DNA from: Oscillospiraceae bacterium
GTDB lineage: Bacteria > Bacillota > Clostridia > Oscillospirales > Oscillospiraceae
Length of the DNA: 11,037 nucleotides
Assembly (NCBI GenBank): GCA_029067025.1
Contig: JAIEFH010000032.1
Location: 1-11,037 of the forward strand
Direction: 5' to 3'
Shown one piece after another: positions 1 to 5,039 of the stretch. Within the stretch, counting starts at the first letter, position 1, and each line of letters begins with the position of its first letter. A model generated the notes under the pieces. It was not told the DNA's origin, did not search any database, and saw nothing but the letters and a program-made list of their open reading frames with translations. The translations under genes and the position numbers were made by a program.

Positions 1-333
1 CTGCTGGAAAAAGCGCTCCGCCGTGTTCCTGGCCCGGTTGGCCGCGTTCCTGGCCTCCTGTTTGTAGCGCCGCTTTTCGCTGGAGGACATCTTGCTCAGC
101 TTGCTCAGCAGCCAGATCACGCCGATGATTTTGAGGAAGGGAAAGGGCAGGATGAACAGCAAAACGCCGATGCCCACCCATTCGCCCCAGTCGTTGGAGT
201 TTTTGGGCGGCTTATATCCGCCGGACGGAGTGGTTCCTTTGCCGGATCCATAGCTGTAGTTATAGTGATAGGTGTTGTCCTGCTGTGAGTTGTTCTGCGG
301 ATCCTGTCCGCCGGTGCCGTAGCCGTCCGCCAT
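1..333 (-). CDS. Small membrane protein of unknown function (3' end beyond window)
   Basis: The reading frame starts at ATG 331-333 and stays open for 111 codons to the window edge, so its C-terminus is missing. A purine-rich site (GAGAGGGGG) lies just upstream of the ATG, and a TTTACA-N17-TATAAT promoter lies about 40 bases further upstream. The N-terminal ~48 residues are polar and rich in Gly, Asn, Gln and Tyr, without a signal peptide. They are followed by a hydrophobic stretch (about residues 53-77, broken by PFPF) that should form one membrane helix or hairpin, then by a basic, Arg/Lys/Ala-rich segment likely to be a cytoplasmic helix or coiled coil. I do not recognise it firmly. The layout (disordered head, membrane segment, basic helical tail) resembles the N-terminus of XpaC-like proteins, but that is only a guess, since the diagnostic domain would lie outside the window. 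Confidence 0.7.
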   Translation of the reverse strand, partial: MADGYGTGGQDPQNNSQQDNTYHYNYSYGSGKGTTPSGGYKPPKNSNDWGEWVGIGVLLFILPFPFLKIIGVIWLLSKLSKMSSSEKRRYKQEARNAANRARNTAERFFQQ

Positions 334-370
334 GGTGATCCCCCTCTCCCGGAATGCGATAACAAGAACC

Positions 371-399
371 ATTATATACTTTTTCATCGGCGCTGTAAA
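371..399 (-). promoter_or_regulatory. Sigma-A promoter of the truncated membrane-protein gene
   Basis: On the minus strand, TTTACA (394-399) is separated by exactly 17 bases from TATAAT (371-376). The -10 is perfect and the -35 matches 5 of 6. It lies about 40 bases upstream of the ATG at 333, with the ribosome binding site between them. Confidence 0.7.
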
Positions 400-448
400 G
401 AAGATGGAAGCTTAATTTTTTATTTAGGAAGCGCAGCGCGCCCCTTCC

Positions 449-477
449 TCATATCCCCGGCCCTTCCCGCATATAAA
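449..477 (+). promoter_or_regulatory. Probable sigma-E (mother-cell) promoter of spoIIID
   Basis: TCATATC (449-455), 14 bases, then CATATAAA (470-477). The Bacillus sigma-E consensus is roughly KMATATT-N14/15-CATACAMT, so the -35 matches 6 of 7 and the -10 matches 6 of 8, at the right spacing. The predicted start would leave a leader of about 30 bases before spoIIID. In Bacillus subtilis spoIIID is transcribed by sigma-E, which agrees. The match was made by eye. Confidence 0.5.
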
Positions 478-513
478 TCACCGTGACGAGAACCACAGTG
501 GGGAGTGTTGTCA

Positions 514-762
514 GTGAAGGGGAACATGGAAGAGCGCGCCCAGGAGCTGGCGCTGTACATCATCGAAAACAAAGCCACCGTCCGGGCCGCCGCCAGCCGC
601 TTTGGGATCAGCAAGTCCACCGTACATAAGGATTTGAGTGAGCGCCTGCCCGCCATCAACCGGGGGCTGTATGAGCAGGTAAAGGAAGTCCTGGACGAAA
701 ATAAGGCGGAGCGCCATATACGGGGCGGCATCGCCACCAGGAAAAAATACAAAGGGGAATAA
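514..762 (+). CDS. spoIIID: Sporulation transcriptional regulator SpoIIID
   Basis: This 82-residue DNA-binding protein is the mother-cell regulator that acts after sigma-E and prepares the switch to sigma-K during spore formation. The hallmark regions are present: a helix-turn-helix at about residues 21-45 (ATVRAAASRFGISKSTVHKD), the ERLPAIN segment after it, and the basic C-terminal stretch with NKAERHIRGG that makes extra DNA contacts in the family. Length fits the usual 80-95 residues. I place the start at GTG 514, with GGGGAG (500-505) 8 bases upstream. The frame also has GTG at 505, which would overlap that site, and ATG at 526, preceded by AAGGGG at a short 3-base spacing. The gene stands alone, ends at TAA 760-762, and is followed at once by a strong hairpin. 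A sigma-E-like promoter precedes it. Identity is certain; the start is uncertain by a few codons. Confidence 0.95.
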   Translation: MKGNMEERAQELALYIIENKATVRAAASRFGISKSTVHKDLSERLPAINRGLYEQVKEVLDENKAERHIRGGIATRKKYKGE

Positions 763-768
763 AATATG

Positions 769-802
769 TTAAGGGCGGGCCTTGTGGAAGGCCCGCCCTT
801 AA
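769..802. terminator. Strong hairpin between spoIIID and the convergent Cys/His-rich gene
   Basis: A perfect 15-bp inverted repeat (TTAAGGGCGGGCCTT / AAGGCCCGCCCTTAA) with a 4-base loop (784-787). It lies 6 bases after the spoIIID stop and 18 bases beyond the stop of the opposing gene. On the minus strand it is followed by ATATTTTATT, so it fits best as a terminator for the minus-strand gene. It probably also stops plus-strand transcripts, although no T-run follows there. Confidence 0.75.
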
Positions 803-820
803 CACGTAGAGAGAACAAAT

Positions 821-1219
821 TCAATGGTGTGCGCCGTGGCTGCCGCTGTGATGCCCCCGAGAGGAGGTGGAACCGTAAACAGGGCAGCTTCCGTCGCAAA
901 AGCCGCACGCGTGGTCATAGCCGCAGCAGGTCACGCCGTTGTGGCTGTGACGGCCTGTGAGCGTGCAGCCCTCCACCGTGCACAGTGGGAGGCAGGTTCC
1001 GTCACAGTAGCCGTCCTCGTGGTCGTAGCCGCAGTAGGTGGTTCGGCCGTGGGTGTGCCGTCCCAAGCGCTCACAGCCCTCCACAGTGCATACGCCGCAC
1101 CGGGCAGATCGGGTCTGCCGGGCGCTCCCGTGGCAGCCGTGGGCAAAGGCGGCGGTGGTCAGCAGAAAGAGGACGCACAAAGCGGCCAGCGTAAGCGGGA
1201 AAAATTTTTTGAACCACAT
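821..1219 (-). CDS. Secreted Cys/His-rich tandem-repeat protein, function unknown
   Basis: A 132-residue protein. Residues 1-26 form a clear Sec signal peptide: WFKK, a hydrophobic core, then AFA as the likely cleavage site. There is no lipobox Cys at the cleavage point. The mature part contains two adjacent 36-residue repeats (44-79 and 80-115) with the pattern C-TVEG-C-x4-GRHxH-x4/5-C-GYDH-x2-G-x-C-DG-x-C. The tail (121-132) is His- and Gly-rich. So many paired Cys and His suggest metal (zinc-like) binding or disulfide cross-linking outside the membrane; this is inference. I chose ATG 1219 because GGAGG lies 10 bases upstream and the signal peptide begins there; an in-frame ATG at 1249 adds ten residues and lacks this context. 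An overlapping plus-strand frame across the same stretch is an artefact of the high GC content. It is the last minus-strand gene before the hairpin at 769-802 and lies 109 bases beyond the MATE gene. Confidence 0.8.
   Translation of the reverse strand: MWFKKFFPLTLAALCVLFLLTTAAFAHGCHGSARQTRSARCGVCTVEGCERLGRHTHGRTTYCGYDHEDGYCDGTCLPLCTVEGCTLTGRHSHNGVTCCGYDHACGFCDGSCPVYGSTSSRGHHSGSHGAHH
875..1090 (-). repeat. Two 108-base tandem units encoding the Cys/His module
   Basis: Positions 983-1090 and 875-982 encode two 36-residue copies of the same module. Both keep CTVEGC, GRHxH, CGYDH and CDGxC in register. The copies have diverged (ERL against TLT, HEDGY against HACGF), so the duplication is old and selection seems to hold the Cys, His, Gly and Asp positions. 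Confidence 0.8.
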
Positions 1220-1272
1220 TGTAATACAGCCTCCATTTTGATGATCCACAGTTTCTGACTATCGTTGTCGTC

Positions 1273-1301
1273 AGTGTAGCATACCAGGGAGGGGAATGCA
1301 A
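1273..1301 (-). promoter_or_regulatory. Possible weak promoter of the Cys/His-rich gene
   Basis: On the minus strand TTGCAT (1296-1301), 17 bases, then TACACT (1273-1278). Spacing is ideal but each box matches the sigma-A consensus only partly. It lies about 55 bases upstream of the ATG at 1219. The gene could instead be read through from the MATE gene, since no obvious terminator lies between them. Confidence 0.3.
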
Positions 1302-1327
1302 TACCTTTTCCGAAATTTCCCGCCAGG

Positions 1328-2728
1328 TCAGGACTGCGTTCCGACCTCATGAATCGGGATGGTGACATCCCGGATCCACTTGCCGCTTTTGAACCGCCAC
1401 ATACCCAGCACGGCCTTGACTATGTTCTCGCTCATCATGCCCAGGTATACCCAGAAAATGCCCAGTTGGAACACCAGGCCGGACAGGGCGGCGATGGGCA
1501 GGGCCACCGCCCACAGGGGCGTCAGGTCGATGAGGGTGGCCGCCCGCACATCCCCGCCGCCCCGGAGCACCCCCACGATGTTGGTGCACTCCATAGAGCG
1601 CAGGGGCATCATCAGGAACATCATGGTGAGCATCAGGGTGCAGATGTCCCCCGCCGAGGGGGTGAGTTTAAACAGGGGATAGAGTACCAGGATCATAAAG
1701 AGGTGGAGCAGCCCCAGGAACAGAAGCCCTGCCACCAGCCCGAACAGGAAGGCCAGCGTGTTGAGCAGCGCCCCCAGGGAGTACACCTTGTCCGCATGGC
1801 CCGAGCCAATCTCCTGTCCAATGAGGATGGCGGCGGTGCCCGCGATGGCGAACACGCCCACGGTACAAAGATTGGTGATGTTGCCCGCGATGGCGTAGGC
1901 GGCCAGAATCTCCTCCGAGCCGTCCATGTGGCCCATAATGGTGGGGAACAGGGAGGAACCCAGGCCCCAGAAGGTCTCGTTGCACATCACCGGGGTGGCA
2001 AAGCGGACAAAGCGCCGCACCATCTCCCAGCCGGGGCGGAGGAGCAGGGCGGGGTCGATACGGAAGCCCTTGTCCAGAACGGCCCACAGGACGGCGATGG
2101 AGCAGGACAGCACCCGGGCCAGCAGGGTGGCCAGGGCCGCGCCCTCTACCCCCAGTTGGGGAGCGCCCAGATTGCCGAAGATGAACACCCAGTTGAGGAA
2201 GGTGTTGCACGCCATGGACACGCCCAAGATATACAGGCCCCGGCGGGGGTTGCCCATGGCCCGGTGGACGCCGTTGTACACCTGGACGAAGCTGTCGAAG
2301 AAATAAGACCAGCCCACGATCCGGGCGTACCGGGCGGCGGTGGCGATGACCTGGGGATCCTTGCCGAACAGAGCCATAAACTGGCTGGGAAGGAAGCCCA
2401 TAATGAGGGCGAATACCAGCCCGATCAATCCGGCGGTGTACATCCCGATGCCCATGATCCGATTGATGGCCCGCAGATCCCCCTTGCCCCGGTACTGGCT
2501 GATGAGGACGGAGGAGCCGCTCTGGATGCCGAACATCATGAGCTGAACCACAAACACCGGGATATTGGCCAGGGTGACCCCGGCCAGGGGGAGCTGGCCC
2601 ATGGTGCCCACCATGAAGGTGTCGACGAGCCCCAGGGAGTTGGTAATGAGATTTTGAAGCAGGATGGGCAGAGCCAGGGCCAGCAACGTGCGGTAAAAGC
2701 CCTTTTCCCGCTGGAACAGTTTGAACAT
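1328..2728 (-). CDS. MATE family multidrug/cation efflux transporter
   Basis: A 466-residue polytopic membrane protein of the multidrug and toxic compound extrusion family, which exports organic cations or drugs in exchange for Na+ or H+. Recognisable family features are the N-terminal helix ALPILLQNLITNSLGLVDTFMVG, the SGSSVLISQYRGKGD motif of the first half, GVEGAALAT in the middle, and the related GQEIGSGHAD motif of the second half. About 12 membrane helices are expected and the length is normal. The frame extends upstream to 2971, but that part lies over the desulfurase gene and reads as low-complexity Arg-rich sequence. I therefore take ATG 2728, where the conserved protein begins and where AAAGGAG lies about 12 bases upstream. 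It starts 50 bases after the desulfurase stop and is probably cotranscribed with it. A hairpin (2751-2774) lies in the gap. Substrate cannot be told. Confidence 0.92.
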   Translation of the reverse strand: MFKLFQREKGFYRTLLALALPILLQNLITNSLGLVDTFMVGTMGQLPLAGVTLANIPVFVVQLMMFGIQSGSSVLISQYRGKGDLRAINRIMGIGMYTAGLIGLVFALIMGFLPSQFMALFGKDPQVIATAARYARIVGWSYFFDSFVQVYNGVHRAMGNPRRGLYILGVSMACNTFLNWVFIFGNLGAPQLGVEGAALATLLARVLSCSIAVLWAVLDKGFRIDPALLLRPGWEMVRRFVRFATPVMCNETFWGLGSSLFPTIMGHMDGSEEILAAYAIAGNITNLCTVGVFAIAGTAAILIGQEIGSGHADKVYSLGALLNTLAFLFGLVAGLLFLGLLHLFMILVLYPLFKLTPSAGDICTLMLTMMFLMMPLRSMECTNIVGVLRGGGDVRAATLIDLTPLWAVALPIAALSGLVFQLGIFWVYLGMMSENIVKAVLGMWRFKSGKWIRDVTIPIHEVGTQS

Positions 2729-2750
2729 ATTGGTCGGAAGCTCCTTTGCT

Positions 2751-2774
2751 CCACCGGCCAATCTGTGCCGGTGG
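2751..2774. other. Intergenic hairpin between desulfurase and MATE genes
   Basis: CCACCGGC (2751-2758), an 8-base loop, and GCCGGTGG (2767-2774) form a perfect 8-bp stem. No T-run follows on either strand, so it is not a classic terminator. It may act as an attenuator or protect the mRNA end between the two genes. Confidence 0.5.
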
Positions 2775-2778
2775 TGAT

Positions 2779-3918
2779 TTAAGATAAGGTGGTGAACAGA
2801 CTGCCCGCCGCGTCCGTGAGGGCGGAAACCAGCGCGTCCGCCTCCTCTTTTGTGGAGTCGGGGGAGAAGGACAGCCGCAGCGCCCCGTCCAGCCAGGGCT
2901 TGGGCAGATTCATGGCGGCGAACACATGGCTGGGCCTGCCCTTGTGGCAGGCGGAGCCGGAGGAGACGCACACGCCCTTGTCCCCCAGCACCCGGACGAT
3001 CACCTCGCTCTTGTAGCCGGGGAGGGTGACGGCGCAGATGTGGGGCGCGTCCCCGGTGGAGATGACCTCCAGCTTGGGCAGCGCCTGCTTCAGTTTTGTC
3101 AGCGTGTATTCCTTGATGGCGGCGGCCCGCTCCAGACGGCCCGGGTCTGCCGCGTTGGCCCGGACGGCGGCGGCGAAGCCGGCGATCTGGGCCGTGGCCT
3201 CGGTGCCGGAGCGCAGGCCGTCCTCCTGGCCGCCCCCGGTGAGCAGGGGACGCAGGCGCACGCCCTTTTTGATGTACAGCGCCCCGACGCCCTTGGGCGC
3301 GCCGATTTTATGGCCGCTGACAGCCACCAGATCCACACCCAGGCGGGCCAGGGGGTCTGGCGTTTTCAAAAAGCCCTGCACCGCGTCGCAGTGGAACAGG
3401 ATGGCGGGATCAAAGGCTTTGACGGCCTTCACGCAGTCCGCCACGGGCAGGATGACCCCCGTCTCGTTGTTCACCAGCATCATGGACACCAGCACGGTGT
3501 CGGGCCGCAGTGCGGCGGTGAGCTGCTCCACGGTGACGCGGCCCGCCTTGTCGGGCTTCAGGTAGGTGACCTCGCAGCCCTGCCGCTCCAAATCCTTGCA
3601 GGTCTCCAGCACGGCGGCGTGTTCGATAGCGGTGGTGATGATGTGCCGCCCCCGGCGGCGGCCCAGCTCCGCCCCCCGACGGATGGCCCAGTTGTCGCTC
3701 TCGGTGCCGCAGGAGGTAAAGTACAATTCGGCGGGGGAGCAGCCGAAGGCCTTGGCGACGGTCTCCCGGTCCTCCTTCACCCGGCAGGCGGCCTGACGGG
3801 CGTACTCGTAGCGGGAGGAGGGGTTGCCGAACTGACCCAGGGCGTCCATCATGGCCTCCACGGCCTCCCGGCGGACGGGGGTGGTGGCGGCGTAGTCGAA
3901 ATAGATGAGCTGATCCAT
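2779..3918 (-). CDS. Cysteine desulfurase (NifS/IscS-like, PLP-dependent)
   Basis: A 379-residue class V aminotransferase-fold enzyme that converts L-cysteine to alanine and leaves a persulfide on an active-site cysteine, supplying sulfur for Fe-S clusters or thiolated tRNA. Visible hallmarks: FDYAATTP at residues 7-14, FTSCGTESDN (67-76, phosphate binding), IEH with His100 stacking on PLP, HCDAVQG (Asp178), the SGHK Schiff-base lysine (Lys204) followed by the GAPKGVGALYI motif, and SSGSAC with catalytic Cys324. LRLSF (Arg348) should bind the substrate carboxylate. Length is normal. Start ATG 3918 has GGAGGAG 7 bases upstream. A promoter (3954-3982) lies just before it, and the MATE gene follows after 50 bases. 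No IscU-like scaffold or ThiI gene lies beside it in the window, so the acceptor cannot be named. I leave the symbol empty because IscS, NifS, SufS-like and other paralogues cannot be told apart here. Confidence 0.93.
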   Translation of the reverse strand: MDQLIYFDYAATTPVRREAVEAMMDALGQFGNPSSRYEYARQAACRVKEDRETVAKAFGCSPAELYFTSCGTESDNWAIRRGAELGRRRGRHIITTAIEHAAVLETCKDLERQGCEVTYLKPDKAGRVTVEQLTAALRPDTVLVSMMLVNNETGVILPVADCVKAVKAFDPAILFHCDAVQGFLKTPDPLARLGVDLVAVSGHKIGAPKGVGALYIKKGVRLRPLLTGGGQEDGLRSGTEATAQIAGFAAAVRANAADPGRLERAAAIKEYTLTKLKQALPKLEVISTGDAPHICAVTLPGYKSEVIVRVLGDKGVCVSSGSACHKGRPSHVFAAMNLPKPWLDGALRLSFSPDSTKEEADALVSALTDAAGSLFTTLS

Positions 3919-3953
3919 GGCGGTTCTCCTCCTGTTGGCGTGGCAGTCCTTGT

Positions 3954-3982
3954 ATTGTAATGGTTTTCGGGGGGAAAGTCAA
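3954..3982 (-). promoter_or_regulatory. Sigma-A promoter of the desulfurase-MATE operon
   Basis: On the minus strand TTGACT (3977-3982), 17 bases, then TACAAT (3954-3959): 5 of 6 matches in each box at the ideal spacing. The predicted start leaves a leader of about 30 bases with a strong ribosome binding site before ATG 3918. The palindromic repeat region starts within a few bases upstream of the -35 box. Confidence 0.75.
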
Positions 3983-3985
3983 TGG

Positions 3986-4039
3986 GGCGACCAGAAGGTC
4001 GCCGGGACGGTCGTTCGCCCGCAGGGCGAATGACGTCCC
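3986..4039. repeat. Palindromic dispersed repeat, copy 1
   Basis: Two hairpin modules in a row. Module A is GGCGACC-AGAA-GGTCGCC (3986-4003), a perfect 7-bp stem. Module B spans 4004-4039: an outer stem GGGACGGTC / GACGTCCC with one extra base, and an inner stem GTTCGCCC / GGGCGAAT around a GCA loop. The same architecture and much of the sequence recur at 4043-4125 and 5585-5638. This resembles REP/BIME-type or short non-autonomous palindromic elements. It lies in the 295-base divergent spacer between the desulfurase and the 4214-4972 gene, which holds only repeats and promoters. Confidence 0.75.
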
Positions 4040-4042
4040 CGG

Positions 4043-4125
4043 GGCAGCCGGTAGGCCGCCGGGACGGTCGTTCGGCAGGCAGTCGGCAGACTGCCGAACC
4101 GACGGTTCCAGCCAAATGACGTCTC
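4043..4125. repeat. Palindromic dispersed repeat, copy 2 (rearranged, nested)
   Basis: Begins as copy 1 does: module A GGCAGCC-GGTA-GGCCGCC (4043-4060, one mismatched pair), then GGGACGGTCGTTCG (4061-4074), 57 bases after the same string in copy 1. The inner arm is expanded. GTTCGGCAG (4070-4078) pairs with CTGCCGAAC (4091-4099), and inside it GGCAGTC-GGCA-GACTGCC (4078-4095) is another module-A-like hairpin. GAACC-GAC-GGTTC (4096-4108) follows, and the unit closes with AATGACGTCTC (4115-4125). It reads as one element nested in, or recombined with, another. Confidence 0.65.
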
Positions 4126-4126
4126 A

Positions 4127-4153
4127 TTAAGTTTTTACGCCGGTGGCCGATAT
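4127..4153 (+). promoter_or_regulatory. Sigma-28 (SigD/FliA) flagellar-type promoter
   Basis: TTAAGTTT (4127-4134), 11 bases, then GCCGATAT (4146-4153). The known consensus is TAAAGTTT-N11-GCCGATAA for enteric FliA and TAAA-N15-GCCGATAT for Bacillus SigD. There is one mismatch in the -35 box and none in the Bacillus form of the -10 box, at exactly the right spacing. It lies about 60 bases upstream of ATG 4214. Confidence 0.65.
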
Positions 4154-4213
4154 AAACAATAGATGCAAAAATTGGCGTTATTTTACGCCCGTAAAGTTGA
4201 AGGAGGCCTTTCT

Positions 4214-4972
4214 ATGTCCGATATGTCCGTCAATTCCTCTTCTGTCCGCTTCACGGCGTCGTATGCCAGCGCCATGACCAAATTTGAGCCCGAAAAGCGG
4301 AAACTGGATTTCGCCAACGCCGTCCGGATGGACGGGGTGGTGGAGCGGCTGCCCGATGAGGACGGCTGGCAGCGGATCTGGGGCGTAAAAACCACGGAAA
4401 CCACGGCGGAGGACGGGACGGTCACCAAAACCATATCCGGAGGCTCATATATCATCGGCCCCAACTTCAGGGGGAAAGAGGAGTTCAGCGTCAGCGTGAC
4501 CTTCGACCCATCCAACTATGAGATGGGGCAGCTGAGCGGCGGGGTGGATCTGATGGCCGCGGCCTATGAAGCACAGAAAATGGCCCTGCGGGACAGCTTC
4601 TCCGGGTATGAGCTCCAGGAGCAGAGCGCGAAGCTGGACGCCTCCTACCAGGAGGCGAAGGACGAGACCGCAAACTCCTTTGCCCAGCTGGTGGGCGTAT
4701 CCCTGGAGGCCCGCGGCCAGGTGGGGCAGGTGAAGAAGGTCTATGACAGCGTGCAGGCCGTGTTCGCGTCCTTTGAGGCAAAGTACCATGCTGTCGCGCT
4801 CAGCAGTCCGAACGGATGGGCGAAGGCCGGGCTGTTTGAGGCGGTCGTCAACCTTCAGCGGCTGGGCGCGCCCATCCAGCCGGAGGTAAACAAGCAGAAC
4901 GGGCTTTACACACTCCAGGAGCTGGAGCTCACCGCCGCCGGGGTGCGCGGGGGCCTGAATATCAACGCGTAA
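4214..4972 (+). CDS. Cysteine-free protein of unknown function under a sigma-28-type promoter
   Basis: A 252-residue protein that I do not recognise. The frame opens at 4163, but AGGAGG (4201-4206) sits 7 bases before ATG 4214, so I start there. The N-terminus is Ser/Thr/Met-rich and polar (residues 1-21), with no hydrophobic signal peptide or membrane segment. Residues about 50-100 look beta-rich and Thr/Gly-rich (TTETTAEDGTVTKTISGGSY). Residues about 110-215 look helical and Ala/Glu/Gln-rich. There is no cysteine anywhere in the protein. A sigma-28-like promoter precedes it, which in known bacteria marks late flagellar, chemotaxis and motility genes. A polar Ser-rich head, no cysteine and helical body would fit a substrate of the flagellar export apparatus or a motility accessory protein, but this is inference from context only. 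The next gene has its own promoter starting 6 bases after this stop codon. Confidence 0.8.
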   Translation: MSDMSVNSSSVRFTASYASAMTKFEPEKRKLDFANAVRMDGVVERLPDEDGWQRIWGVKTTETTAEDGTVTKTISGGSYIIGPNFRGKEEFSVSVTFDPSNYEMGQLSGGVDLMAAAYEAQKMALRDSFSGYELQEQSAKLDASYQEAKDETANSFAQLVGVSLEARGQVGQVKKVYDSVQAVFASFEAKYHAVALSSPNGWAKAGLFEAVVNLQRLGAPIQPEVNKQNGLYTLQELELTAAGVRGGLNINA

Positions 4973-4977
4973 GAGAG

Positions 4978-5006
4978 TTGACAGGCCGTGAGGGCGGGTA
5001 TATAAT
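4978..5006 (+). promoter_or_regulatory. Perfect-consensus sigma-A promoter for the HD-trmO operon
   Basis: TTGACA (4978-4983), exactly 17 bases, then TATAAT (5001-5006). All 12 consensus positions match. The first base of the -35 box is only 6 bases past the upstream stop codon. The leader is about 25 bases, with AAGGAG (5025-5030) 9 bases before ATG 5040. This should be a strong constitutive promoter. Confidence 0.85.
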
Positions 5007-5039
5007 TCCCGCAAACCAACGACAAAGGAGCTGTTCAAC

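Noticed and set aside
427..448. GGAAG...CTTCC inverted repeat upstream of spoIIID as a terminator
   Set aside because: Only a 5-bp outer stem, and the T-run (416-422) precedes it on the plus strand while A-rich sequence follows on the minus strand, the wrong arrangement.
505..513. GTG at 505 as the start of spoIIID
   Set aside because: This start would overlap the GGGGAG ribosome binding site (500-505) that is ideally spaced for GTG 514; the extra residues are not expected in the family.
824..1258. Plus-strand open frame (144 codons) opposite the Cys/His-rich gene
   Set aside because: Ala/Val-rich with no domain or good ribosome binding site; the minus strand has a signal peptide, GGAGG site and an internal protein repeat.
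1349..2782. Long plus-strand open frame (477 codons) opposite the MATE gene
   Set aside because: It mirrors the MATE coding strand, is dominated by His, Gln, Gly and Glu low-complexity sequence, and matches no family; an antisense artefact of high GC.
2926..3960. Plus-strand open frame (344 codons) opposite the cysteine desulfurase
   Set aside because: Gly/Val/Ala/His-rich shadow of a clear desulfurase with full active-site motifs on the other strand.
3986..4125. Possible CRISPR-like array because of the 57-base spacing
   Set aside because: Only two units here, each strongly palindromic over its whole length, no unique spacers of constant size and no cas genes.
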